Source: CAVSDF01 sp963726715
GTDB taxonomy: Bacteria > Bacteroidota > Rhodothermia > Rhodothermales > BA12
Assembly: GCA_963726715.1 (NCBI GenBank)
Contig: CAVSDF010000013.1
Coordinates: 62,001 to 126,000 of the forward strand
Direction: 5' to 3'
DNA length: 64,000 nt
Of this stretch, positions 39,073 through 48,117 are shown piece by piece (the first letter of the stretch is position 1; every line of letters begins with the position of its first letter). The notes under the pieces were generated by a model that worked only from the letters and a program-made list of their open reading frames with translations, searched no databases and was not told the DNA's origin. Position numbers and translations under genes: made by a program.

Positions 39073-39513
39073 TCACGCCGCGCGGCCGCGCAGGGCGTCG
39101 CGGATCTCGGCGAGCAGCACCTGATCGCGCGTCGGGGCGGGCGGCGTCTCGGGCACGGGCGCAGCCGCTTCCTCGCGGCGCAGGCGGTTGATGCCGCGCA
39201 CGAGCACGAAGACGACGAAGGCGACGAGGACGAAGTTGAGGACGGCGTTCAGGAACAGGCCGACGTTGACCGTCGCCGCGCCCGCCGCCTTGGCCGCCTC
39301 CAGCGTCGCGTACGGGCCGGGCGCCGTGCCTTCCTTGAGCGTCACGAAGACGTTGGTGAAGTCGAGTCCGCCGGTGACGAGGCCGAGGAACGGGTTGAAC
39401 ACGTCGTTGACGAGCGACGTGACGATGGCCGTGAACGCGGCGCCGATGATGACGCCGACGGCGAGGTCCATCACGTTGCCGCGGACGGCGAACTCCTTGA
39501 ATTCCTTCCACAT
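39073..39513 (-). CDS. mscL: Large-conductance mechanosensitive channel MscL
   Basis: Pentameric membrane channel that opens under osmotic downshock. 146 residues. MWKEFKEFAVRGNVMDLAVG is the N-terminal helix and start of TM1, which continues IIGAAFTAIVTSLVNDVFNP; TM2 is VGLFLNAVLNFVLVAFVVFV. The C-terminal helix ends RDQVLLAEIRDALRG. The periplasmic loop (about 45-78) is slightly longer than in E. coli. A TACTTTCG box lies 42 bases upstream on the same strand. Confidence 0.96.
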   Translation of the reverse strand: MWKEFKEFAVRGNVMDLAVGVIIGAAFTAIVTSLVNDVFNPFLGLVTGGLDFTNVFVTLKEGTAPGPYATLEAAKAAGAATVNVGLFLNAVLNFVLVAFVVFVLVRGINRLRREEAAAPVPETPPAPTRDQVLLAEIRDALRGRAA

Positions 39514-39554
39514 GGTGCGTTCGGGGGGTGGGGATTGCGCAAGGGTGCGCCGGG

Positions 39555-39562
39555 CGAAAGTA
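39555..39562 (-). promoter_or_regulatory. -7-type promoter box (TACTTTCG) of mscL
   Basis: TACTTTCG on the minus strand, 42 bases upstream of the mscL ATG. Confidence 0.35.
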
Positions 39563-39707
39563 CGCGGTCACGTTGGAGCCTCCGTCGTGATCTCTCCGCC
39601 AGATACCGGCATGAGTTCAGTGCTGAAGACAGCGACGCGTTGGGGCGTGCGGGGATGCGGGACGGATGGACGTAAAATCCGGGGCGGTGGAGCCTCGCCG
39701 CTGGGCA

Positions 39708-39735
39708 GGGGCAACGCCGTGTGCGGCGTCTCTAC
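39708..39735. repeat. CTAC-ended intergenic hairpin
   Basis: ACGCCG (39714-39719), TGTG, CGGCGT (39724-39729), followed by CTCTAC. Confidence 0.5.
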
Positions 39736-39775
39736 GAAGTCCCGTGCTCGACCGTTCATCTTGCTTTTTCTGATC

Positions 39776-40815
39776 GTGCCTGTTTCTCCCGCCGTCGTCG
39801 CCGACCTGCGCTCCGACACCGTCACCGTTCCCGATGCCGCGATGCGCCGCGCGATGGCCGACGCGGAGGTCGGTGACGATGTGTACGGCGAAGACCCGAC
39901 CGCCTCGCGCCTCGAAGCGCGCGTCGCCGAGATCGCGGGCAAGGAGGCGGCGCTCTTCGTGCCGTCGGGCGTGATGTCGAACCAGCTGGCGCTCAAAGTC
40001 CACACGAGCGCGGGCGACGAGGCACTCGTCGAGCGCGGGGCGCACGTGCTCAATTACGAATCGGGCGCGGCGGGCCTGCTCTCCGGCGTCACCCTCCTCG
40101 CCCTCGACGACCCGCGCGGGCGCGGCCACCTCACCGCCGACGTGCTCGCGTCGGGCCTGCGCAGCGGCACCTACTACTGGGAGGCCCGGCAGCGCGTGGC
40201 GTGGTTCGAGAACACGGCGAACCGCGCCGGGGGCACCGTGCAGCCGCCGGGCGAGACCGCCGCGCCGCCGCCACCGCCCGCGCCGCCGGACTCGCCCTGC
40301 ACCTCGACGGCGCGCGCCTCTGGAACGCCTCCGTCGCCCTCGGCATCGACATTGCCGATCTCGCCGCGCCGTTCGACACCGTCAGCCTGTGCCTGTCGAA
40401 GGGACTCGGCGCACCGGTCGGGAGTGTGCTGACGGGACCGCGCGATCTCATCCGCGAGGCGCACCGCTTCCGCAAGATGTGGGGCGGCGGGATGCGGCAG
40501 GTGGGCGTCCTCGCCGCCGCCGGTCTGCACGCGCTCGACCACCACCGCGACGGCCTCGCCGACGACCACGCCCGCGCCCGTGCCCTCGCCGACGCGTGCG
40601 CCGCTGCAGGCCTGACGGTCGTGCCGCCCGAGACGAACATCGTCATGGCCGACACCCCCGGCCCCGCCGCCGACGCCGCGTCGGCCCTCGCCGCGCTCGG
40701 CGTCCGCGTCTCCGTCTTCGGTCCGCGCCGCCTCCGCCTGACGACGCACCGGGACGTGGGCGACGAGGCCATCGCCGCAGCGTGCGAGGCGATCGGGCGG
40801 GTCTTCGGAGGATGA
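39776..40815 (+). CDS. Low-specificity threonine aldolase, frame-broken
   Basis: PLP enzyme that splits threonine or allo-threonine into glycine and acetaldehyde. About 346 residues. DLRSDTVTVPDAAMRRAMADAEVGDDVYGEDP, here cited in parts, opens the protein; ALFVPSGVMSNQLAL, ALHLDGARLWNASVALG (PLP-ring Asp) and VSLCLSKGLGAPVGS (PLP lysine) follow. One frame change near 40265, equivalent to one missing base, between GTVQP and AAATARAAGLAL. The GTG start at 39776 is chosen because the conserved region begins ten codons later. Confidence 0.88.
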
Positions 40816-40820
40816 TCGAT

Positions 40821-40853
40821 CGTTTGTCGTCGGTCGTCCGTCGTCCGTCGTCG
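40821..40853. repeat. GTCGTCC-type short repeat array, intergenic
   Basis: GTCGTCGGTCGTCCGTCGTC-type run between threonine aldolase and lysA; same units as 20545 and the purH insert. Confidence 0.6.
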
Positions 40854-40874
40854 AATGCCCGGACGGGCGCGCGG

Positions 40875-40882
40875 TACATTGC
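40875..40882 (+). promoter_or_regulatory. -7-type promoter box (TACATTGC) of lysA
   Basis: TACATTGC 20 bases before the lysA ATG. Confidence 0.5.
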
Positions 40883-40902
40883 GGAGCACGATTCCCCGAC
40901 CG

Positions 40903-42122
40903 ATGCCCGTCTCCGCGCCGCCCGTCTCCGCCGACCTGCTCCTCGACATCGCCGACGCCGTCGGCACGCCCACGTACGTGTACGACGCCGCGACGGTCGC
41001 GCGGCAGGTGGCGCGGCTGCGGGCGCTCGTCGGCGGGCTGCCGGTCGACCTGCTCTACGCGATGAAGGCCAACTCGTCGCCCGCGATTCTCGGCCTGCTG
41101 CGCGCGGCGGGGCTCGGGGTCGACGCGGTGTCGCCGGGCGAACTGGCGCTCGCGCTGCGGCTCGGCTTCGATCCGTCGGAGATCCTGTACTCGGCCAACA
41201 TGATGACCGACGACGAGATGGAGGGCGCGCACGCGGCGGGCGTGCTCCTCAACGTCGGCGAGATCACGCGGCTCGACCGCTTCGGCGCGGCGCATCCGGG
41301 CGCCGACGTGTGCGTGCGCGTCAACCCGGGCGCGGGCGCCGGGCACCACGCGCACGTCGTGACGGCAGGCGAGCGGACGAAGTTCGGCGTCGCCCTCGAC
41401 CGCACCGGCAACGTCCTCGCCGTCGCCGCGCGCCACGGCCTGCGCATCGTCGGCCTCCACCACCACATCGGCAGCGGCATCCTCGACCCCGCGCTCTTCG
41501 CCCCGGCCCTCGACGCGCTCCTCGCCACCGCCGCGCACTTCCCCGACCTCGCGTTCGTCAACATCGGCGGCGGCCTCGGCGTGCCCTACCGTCCGGGCGA
41601 GGCCGATCTCGACGCCGACGCCTTCCGCGACATCGTCGGTGCGCGTCTGGCGGCCTTCGCCGATGCACGTCCCGGCGTGCGCATCCGCATCGAGCCGGGC
41701 GGTTTCTGGTGGCGCAGGCGGGCGTTTTGCTCGCGCGCGTGACGGCGGTGAAGACCGGCGCGCGGCACTTCACCGGCACCGACAGCGGCATGAACCATCT
41801 CGTGCGCCCGGCCGTGTACGGCGCCTATCACGAGATCGTCAACCTGACGCGCCCGCACGCGCCGACGGTGCAGACGACCGTCACCGGCAACATCTGCGAG
41901 ACCGGCGACGTGTTCGCCGAGGACCGCGAGATGCCCGCGCCCGCCGAGGGCGACCTCCTCGCCCTCCTCGACGCAGGCGCCTACGGCATGGCGATGGCGT
42001 CCACGTACAACCTCCGCCCGCTCCCCGCCGAAGTGCTCGTCGATGCCGACGGGTCGTGGCGCACGATCCGCCCCCGCGTCACCGCCGACGCCCTCGTGGA
42101 CGCGTGGATGGGCGAGGGATGA
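40903..42122 (+). CDS. lysA: Diaminopimelate decarboxylase, frame-broken
   Basis: PLP enzyme that makes lysine from meso-diaminopimelate, the substrate supplied by DapF (57598). About 406 residues. LLYAMKANSSPAILGLL holds the PLP lysine; GEITRLDRFG, CVRVNPGAGAGHHAHVVTAG, LHHHIGSGILDPALF, VNIGGGLGVPY and GNICETGDVFAED follow in order. One frame change near 41702, equivalent to one missing base, between RIEPG and RFLVAQAGVLLARV. A 15-bp hairpin follows the gene. LysA is favoured over carboxynorspermidine decarboxylase by the CETGD motif and length. Confidence 0.9.
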
Positions 42123-42160
42123 TGCGCGATCGGGGTCGTGTGGTGTGGCAGTGCGCGCCC

Positions 42161-42203
42161 GTCTGACGGCGGCGTTTCCTCAAAGCGGACGCCGCCGTCA
42201 GAC
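42161..42203. terminator. Strong hairpin between convergent genes
   Basis: GTCTGACGGCGGCGT (42161-42175) pairs perfectly with ACGCCGCCGTCAGAC (42189-42203) over 15 bp with a 13-base loop. Likely bidirectional terminator for lysA and the PID-CTERM gene. Confidence 0.7.
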
Positions 42204-42228
42204 GCACCCGGCGCTCCTCAAGGGCACA

Positions 42229-42525
42229 TCACGACGGCTCCTGCGCCGACGCCTTCTCACGCGCCCGCAGGCGCCGCACCGCGTACGCCGCCCCCGCAGC
42301 GCCCAGAAGCGACAGCCCCCCGTCGATCGGAACCGGCGTCGGGTCCGTCGGCAGCCCCGGATCTCCCGCGGGCTCTTCCATTCCCGACGCGCCATACGAC
42401 TCGCCATACGAGGACGGCGACACGGGCGTCGCCCACTCCAGATTCTGCGCCGCCACAGGCGTCGCGCACACGAGAAGAAGCGCGGTCACGAGCGCGCGGG
42501 GGTTGAGGATCGGGGAGAGGTTCAT
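42229..42525 (-). CDS. PID-CTERM sorting-domain protein
   Basis: 98 residues. A signal peptide (about 1-26, ALVTALLLVCATPVAAQ) is followed by a short acidic, proline-rich body and the C-terminal tripartite sorting signal VPIDGGLSLLGAAGAAYAV plus RRLRARE (Pro66-Ile67-Asp68, hydrophobic helix, basic end). This is the PID-CTERM pattern, thought to mark proteins for processing by a dedicated sorting enzyme. It lies downstream of the giant repeat protein on the same strand, 102 bases away. The body has no recognisable domain. Confidence 0.8.
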   Translation of the reverse strand: MNLSPILNPRALVTALLLVCATPVAAQNLEWATPVSPSSYGESYGASGMEEPAGDPGLPTDPTPVPIDGGLSLLGAAGAAYAVRRLRAREKASAQEPS

Positions 42526-42627
42526 GGTCTCGATTCGAACAAAAGAGGGAGAGATCGCCGGGATGGCGAGGAAAACTGCGGCGCCGACCGCCGCGAAGTC
42601 GGGGAGGAGAGGTAGCGACGACAGCCG

Positions 42628-45600
42628 TCAGCGCACGACGGTGAAGCGCCGCGTCTCGGACAGGCCTGCGCCCACGAGGCGCACCACATACGCGCCCGAG
42701 GCCAGCGACCCGACGGGCAGCATCACCTCCTCCGACGCCGCCACCTGCCCGTCGAAGACCACCGCGACGCTGCGGCCCAGCGCGTCGTAGACTTCCGCAC
42801 GCACCGCCTGAGGCGTGCCCACACGCACCACCACACGCGCCGACGTGCCCCGCGTCGGGTTCGGCCACACCGGGCTCACCTCGAACGCGGAGGCTGTGAG
42901 CCCCGCCGACTCCGCGCCCGTCGCGCCGCTCGGCGTCAGGCGCAGCACGAAGCGCGTCGAATCGCGCGTGGCGCCCGCAAGCTCGACGCGGTACGAGGAG
43001 ATGCGGCTCATCTCGATCCGCGTGCCGCTCGTGCGGTCGACGATCTCGGCGCGCACGCCCTCGGGCACCGCGCCCCACGAGAGCGTGAGCGCGCCGCCGG
43101 TGCTCGTCTCGATGCGAAGCGGCACCTCGGTCGTCGTCATCGCCTGGCTCGGAAGGCTCCGCAGCGCCTGCCACCACGGCGCGCCCGCGCGGATGCCGCC
43201 GAGCGAGAGCGTGGCCGAGGCGCCCGAGAGCGGCTTGAGCTTGCTCGCGTCGAAAGCGTCCCAGCCGTCGAGCGCGTCCGTGCGAAACTCCACCGCCGCG
43301 CCGTCGCCGGCCAGGCGCGTGCCCGATGCGTTGCGCAAGTCGGTGCGCAGATCCAGACGCTCCGACACCGCCGCCGCGCAGCCGCCCTTGCCGACGAACA
43401 CGCCCCCGGTCGTGCGCCCGAAGGAGGGCAGCGTCAGGCTGGTCGCGCCCTCTCCGAGCGTCGTGCGCTCGACGAAGAAGCCCTGCCACGACGGGAGCAC
43501 GTCGCCGTCGCCGCAGAAGTCCTGCTCGATGACCTGCCACGCGTTCGTGCGCGGATTCCAGATCTGGCCGCTCGCCTGGAAGCCCGACGCGATGAGGCTT
43601 ATCGACGGAGAGGTCGAAGCGAGGCGTCGAAGGGGTTGCCGAGCAGTTCGTAGCGGCTCGCCGTGCTCAGGCCTGTCACGGTCACGTCGGCGCTCGGCGG
43701 CACGCCGGTCACATCGAGCGTCTTGTCGACCTCGAACGGTTCGGCGCTCGTGTCGAAGAGGTAGAGCAGGAAGCCGCGCCCGCTCGGCAGGGACGCCGAC
43801 GAGGCGGTGACGGCGGCGTAGTCGCCACGTCACCGGTGCCGCCGGTGTGGGTGTAGAGGACCGATCCGGAGCCGGTCGCGAAGGTCACGTCGTCTTCGAG
43901 GTCGGCGCGCGTCATGCCCGCGACGGGGGCGGAGAGCACGCGCCAGCCCTGGTCGTTGCCCAGGCCGGTCGTGGCCGTGATGGTGCGCGAGGCGTTGACG
44001 ACATCCGCGACAATGGCGGCGAGAAAGGGCCGCGAGGTGCCGCCGACAGTCAAGAAATCGCCGCCGAGGTAGACCCGGTTGCCACTCACCGCGAGGGAAT
44101 ACACGATGCTGTTCGCGTTGGGGTCGAAGGTGGTGTCGAGCGCACCGGTGACCGCATCGACGGCCGCAATACGACTCCGCGCCATGCCGCCGACGGTCGC
44201 AAAGAAGCCGCCGAGGTAGACCCTGCCGCCGCTCACCGCGAGCGCATTCACGGTGGTATTCGCGTTCGGGTCGAACGTGGCGTCGAGCGCCCCTGTCACC
44301 GCATCGACCGCCGCGACGTTGCTGCGCGTCGTGCCGCCGACGCTCGTGAAGCCGCCACCGAGGTAGAGCCTGCCGCCGCTCACGGCGAGCGCACTCACGT
44401 AGAGGCTCGCGTTCGGGTCGAACGTGGCGTCGAGTGCGCCCGTCACCGCATCGACCGCCGCGATGCGGTTGCGCACCGCGCCGCCGACGCTCACAAAATC
44501 GCCGCCGAGGTAGAGCCTGCCGCCGCTCACCGCGAGCGCACGCACCGAGTTGCTCGCGTTCGGGTCGAACGTGGCATCGAGTGCGCCCGTCACCGCATCG
44601 ACCGCCGCGATGCGACTGCGCGTCGTGCCGCCAACGGTCACGAACACGCCTCCGAGGTAGACCCTGCCGCCGCTCTCCGCGAGGGCATTCACGGTGTTGT
44701 CCGCGATGGGGTTGAACGTGGCGTCGAGTGCGCCCGTCACCGCATCGACCGCCGCGATGCGACTGCGCCCGATACCGCCGACGGTCGTGAAGCTGCCGCC
44801 GAGGTAGAGCCTTCCGCCGCTCACCGTGAGGGCACGCACGACGCTGTTCGCGCTGGGGTCGAACGTGGCGTCGAGCGTACCGGTCGCCGCATCGACCGCC
44901 GCGATGCGGTTGCGCACCGCGCCGCCGACGCTCCCGAACTCGCCGCCGAGGTAGAGCTTGCCGCCGCTCACGGCGAGGGCAAACACGGTGCTGCTCGCGC
45001 TGGGGTCGAACGTGGCGTCGAGCGTACCTGTCCCGCATCGACCGCCGCGATGCCGTTGCGCGCCGTGCCGCCGACGCTCGTGAAGATGCCGCCGAGGTAG
45101 AGCCTGCCGCCGCTCACCGCGAGGGAATACACGGTGCTGTTCGCGTCCGGGTTGAAGGAGGCGTCGAGCGCACCGGTCACCGCATCGACTGCCGCGATGC
45201 GAGTGCGCGCGATGCCGCCGATCGTCGAGAACGCGCCGCCGAGGTAGACCCTGCCGCCGCTCACCGCGAGGACACGCACGGTGCTGTTCGCGTTCGGGTT
45301 GAACGTGGCGTCGAGCGCACCGGTGACCGCATCGACCGCCGCGATGCGGTTGCGCACCGTGCCGCCAACGGTCGTGAAGATGCCGCCGAGGTAGAGCCTG
45401 CCGCCGCTCACGGCGAGGGCAAACACGGTGCTGCTCGCGCTGGGGTTAAACGTGGCATCGAGCGCACCGGTGACCGCATCGACCGCCGCGATGCGACTGC
45501 GCCCGATACCGCCGACGGTCGTGAAGCTGCCGCCGAGGTAGAGCCTCTCACCGCTCACGGCGAGGGCATACACGGTGCTGTTAGCGTTCGGGTTGAACGT

Positions 45601-46149
45601 GACGTCCAGTGCACCGGTCGCCGCATCGACTGCTGCGATGCGGTTGCGCGTCGTGCCACCGATCGCTGCGAAGAAGCCGCCGAGGTAGAGCTTGCCGCCG
45701 CTCACCACGAGGGCACTCACGCTGTTGTCCGCGTTCGGGTCGAAGGCGGCGTCCACACTCCCGTCGCTCAGCACGCGCGCCACGCGGTTGCGCGTCACGC
45801 CTCCGACACTCGTGAAGGATCCGCCGATGTAATAGCCCCCTGCCCCGTCCGAAACGGCGGCGTTGATCGTGCCATCGACCTTGGGGAATGTCGCCGCGGT
45901 GGCTCCGCTCACCGGGTCGACCGGCACGCCGGAGCCCGTGTTCGGCCCCACATACGTGAAGTTGCCGCCGATGTAGAGCTTGCCGTCGCTCACCACGCTG
46001 CTGTACACCGAGCCGTTGGTGACCGGAAAGGTCTCGATCGGCTGCGCGTGGGCGCCGTGCGAGACCCCGAGACTGGAGAGGGCGAGGGTGCAGAGGGCGA
46101 GGACCTGGCGGGAACGCAACGCGAGGCGCTGCACGAGGGAGGGATGCAT
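42628..46149 (-). CDS. Giant secreted repeat protein (delta-60-like propeller repeats) with T9SS-type sorting domain, frame-broken
   Basis: About 1,174 residues. A signal peptide (LALCTLALSSLGVSHGAHAQ) is followed by about 13 tandem repeats of 49 residues with the pattern SGGRLYLGGSFTTVGG, RSRIAAVDAVTGALDATFDP, probably folding as beta-propellers. A second region (about 700-1090) has no family I can name. The last 85 residues (VSPVWPNPTRGTSARVVVRV, EVYDALGRSVAVVFDG, LASGAYVVRLVG) form a type A sorting domain for type IX secretion. Three frame changes near 45030, 43825 and 43605; the first is a one-base loss relative to sister repeats. Likely a cell-surface or released protein of unknown ligand. 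Confidence 0.8.
44020..45870 (-). repeat. Tandem 147-bp coding repeat array
   Basis: About 13 units of 147 bp encoding 49 residues each within the giant secreted protein. The DNA of neighbouring units is nearly identical over long stretches, e.g. GCATCGACCGCCGCGATGCG recurs in most units. Confidence 0.85.
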
Positions 46150-46332
46150 GAGGGATGCGGAGCGAGGAACGAATCGCCAGCGTGCCCCTGAGGGAAGGGA
46201 TGCACCAGCGCACTCGCCCCCACATCGGCCGCCGCCGCGCATTCCTAAAGGCGTTCCTTCCACTTTTCTATCCGGTGCAGGCCCGCGCGTCTGCCCCTCA
46301 GATTCCGGGTGCCGAGGACGGCTTCCTGCACA

Positions 46333-46379
46333 GACATGGGCATCCAGACACCCATCTCAGGTGTCCGGATGCCCATGTC
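46333..46379. repeat. 20-bp inverted repeat, possible terminator or mobile palindrome
   Basis: Left arm GACATGGGCATCCAGACACC (46333-46352), loop CATCTCA, right arm 46360-46379 complementary except for one mismatch. It lies between the FAH-family gene and the giant repeat protein, both on the minus strand. No T run. Confidence 0.6.
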
Positions 46380-46423
46380 AGGATAGCCACCACGACCGAC
46401 CGCGCGGCCTCCCTGCACCCGGA

Positions 46424-47119
46424 TCACCCCATCTGCACCGTGACCTGCAGCGGCGGCAGGCCGGTGATGGTCGCCTCCAGCACGTCGCCATCCGCGACCG
46501 GGCCGACGCCCTCCGGCGTGCCGGTGTAGACGAGGTCGCCGGGCAGGAGGGTGAAGATCGACGAGGCGTAGGCGACGAGGTCGGCGACGGTGTGCAGCAT
46601 GTCCGCCGTCGTGCCCTGCTGCCGCACCTCGCCGTTGACGCGCAGCGTGAGCGCGAGCGCCTGCACATCGGCCACCGATGATGCCGCAGCGATGGCGCCG
46701 AGGGGTGCGAAGGTGTCGAAGCCCTTGGCGAGCGTCCACGGGAGGGACTTCTTCTTGAGGTCGGATTGCAGGTCGCGCGCGGTCATGTCGAGGCCGACGG
46801 CGTAGCCCGCCACGTGCGCGAGCGCCTCGCCCGCCGACACGTTCTTGCACGCGGTGCCGATGACGGCGACGAGTTCGATCTCGTGGTGCACGTCGCGCGT
46901 CTGCGATGGGATGACGATGACGCCGCCGTCGCCGACGAGCGAGGTCGCGGGCTTGAGGAAGACGACGGGCGCCTCGGGCACCTCGTTGCCGAGTTCGCGC
47001 GCATGGGCGGCGTAGTTGCGCCCGATGCAGACGAGCTTGCCGGGCACGACGCGCTCGCCGGACGGCAGCGTGATCGACAGATCGGCGGCGGAGGCAGGGG
47101 ACAGGGAAGGACTCTCCAT
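46424..47119 (-). CDS. Fumarylacetoacetate hydrolase family protein
   Basis: Metal-dependent hydrolase or decarboxylase of the FAH fold. 231 residues, like the single-domain acylpyruvases. KLVCIGRNYAAHARELGNE, PVVFLKPATSLVGDG, VHHEIELVAVIGTACKNVSAGEA (metal-binding glutamates), GYAVGLDMTARDLQ, WTLAKGFDTFAPLG and LLPGDLVYTGTPEGVGPV are the family motifs in order. Probable acylpyruvate or oxaloacetate substrate; the exact reaction cannot be told. Divergent from rplU. Confidence 0.9.
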   Translation of the reverse strand: MESPSLSPASAADLSITLPSGERVVPGKLVCIGRNYAAHARELGNEVPEAPVVFLKPATSLVGDGGVIVIPSQTRDVHHEIELVAVIGTACKNVSAGEALAHVAGYAVGLDMTARDLQSDLKKKSLPWTLAKGFDTFAPLGAIAAASSVADVQALALTLRVNGEVRQQGTTADMLHTVADLVAYASSIFTLLPGDLVYTGTPEGVGPVADGDVLEATITGLPPLQVTVQMG

Positions 47120-47152
47120 CGGATGTTCGTTGGGGAAGAGGGGGGATTGGGG

Positions 47153-47160
47153 TAGTTTGC
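47153..47160 (+). promoter_or_regulatory. -7-type promoter box (TAGTTTGC) of rplU-rpmA
   Basis: TAGTTTGC 97 bases before rplU; the long leader fits a ribosomal protein operon. Confidence 0.5.
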
Positions 47161-47257
47161 GCAGCTACGCCGCCGTTCGCAGATCGTCTGCCCGCGGCGC
47201 ATCCGCCTTCCACTCTCGCGCCGGTACTCAGCCCGGCGCCTCCAAGCAGAGACCCCT

Positions 47258-47593
47258 ATGTACGCCATCGTCGAAATCGCGGGCAAGCAGTACCGCCTCG
47301 AAAGCGGCCGCAAGCTCTACATCCCTCTCGTCAAGGACGATGTCGGCGCCGACCTCACCTTCGACCGCGTCCTCCTCGTCGGTGGCGACGAGACGCACGT
47401 CGGCGCGCCGACGGTTGGCGGTGCGACGGTCGCTGCGACGGTGCTCGGGCACGTCAAGAGCGACAAGATCCTCGTCTTCAAGAAGAAGCGCCGCAAGCGC
47501 TACCGCGTCATGCGCGGCCATCGCCAGAACTACACGCAGGTGCAGATCGGCGACATCTCGATGCAGAAAGACGACAAGAAGGCCTCGGCGTAA
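47258..47593 (+). CDS. rplU: 50S ribosomal protein L21
   Basis: Binds 23S rRNA in the large subunit. 111 residues: MYAIVEIAGKQYRLESGRKL, FDRVLLVGGDETHVGAPTV, KILVFKKKRRKRYRVMRGHR and QNYTQVQIGDI are standard. First gene of the rplU-rpmA pair; rpmA starts 85 bases downstream. Intact. Confidence 0.98.
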   Translation: MYAIVEIAGKQYRLESGRKLYIPLVKDDVGADLTFDRVLLVGGDETHVGAPTVGGATVAATVLGHVKSDKILVFKKKRRKRYRVMRGHRQNYTQVQIGDISMQKDDKKASA

Positions 47594-47678
47594 GCGCTGA
47601 CCTGACCCGTTTCCACGATTTCCGGACGCATGGCGCGTCCGATTCGGAGCCTCCCGGCTCCTCTACCCGACTCGCACC

Positions 47679-47951
47679 ATGGCACACAAGAAAGGCGTAG
47701 GCTCGACCAAGAACGGCCGCGACTCCAATCCCAAGATGCTCGGCGTCAAGGCCTTCGGTGGCCAGACCGTCTCCGCCGGCTCGATCCTCGTCCGCCAGCG
47801 CGGCACCAAGCACCACCCGGGCGTCAACGTGATGCGCGGCGGCGACGACACGCTCTTCGCCACCGAGACGGGAACTGTGCGGTTTTCGCGCGGCAAGAAC
47901 AATCGGTCCTTCGTCAACATTGACGGACTCAGCATTGACACAGAGGCGTAA
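47679..47951 (+). CDS. rpmA: 50S ribosomal protein L27
   Basis: Sits at the peptidyl transferase centre with its N-terminus near the tRNA ends. 90 residues: AHKKGVGSTKNGRDSNPKML, RQRGTKHHPGVNVMRGGDDTL and RFSRGKNNRSFVNI are typical. No N-terminal extension that would need cleavage before AHKKG. A terminator with a UUCG loop follows at 47999. Confidence 0.98.
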   Translation: MAHKKGVGSTKNGRDSNPKMLGVKAFGGQTVSAGSILVRQRGTKHHPGVNVMRGGDDTLFATETGTVRFSRGKNNRSFVNIDGLSIDTEA

Positions 47952-47998
47952 GCCTTTGTGTCGATAGAGGCGGCGCCCGCCCGCAAGGCCGCCTCCGC

Positions 47999-48036
47999 TC
48001 ACCCCCGCAGTCTTCGGATTGCGGGGGTGACGTGTT
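47999..48036 (+). terminator. Terminator of rplU-rpmA with UUCG tetraloop
   Basis: TCACCCCCGCA (47999-48009) pairs with TGCGGGGGTGA (48020-48030); the inner GTC-TTCG-GAT extends the stem to 14 bp, closed by a TTCG loop. CGTGTTTTAT follows. Confidence 0.85.
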
Positions 48037-48117
48037 TTATGGACGTGCCGGGACAGGCGGCTCGCGGAGCGAAGGCCGCGGGCGCGGGTTGGGGCGCGAC
48101 GCTTCTCCCCACGCCCG

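Noticed and set aside
40816..40902. Possible lysine riboswitch before lysA.
   Set aside because: The leader is under 90 bases and made largely of GTCGTCC repeats; no aptamer-like helices are seen.
44020..45870. Regular spacing suggestive of a CRISPR array.
   Set aside because: The 147-bp units are fully coding and encode a 49-residue protein repeat; no short repeats with unique spacers.
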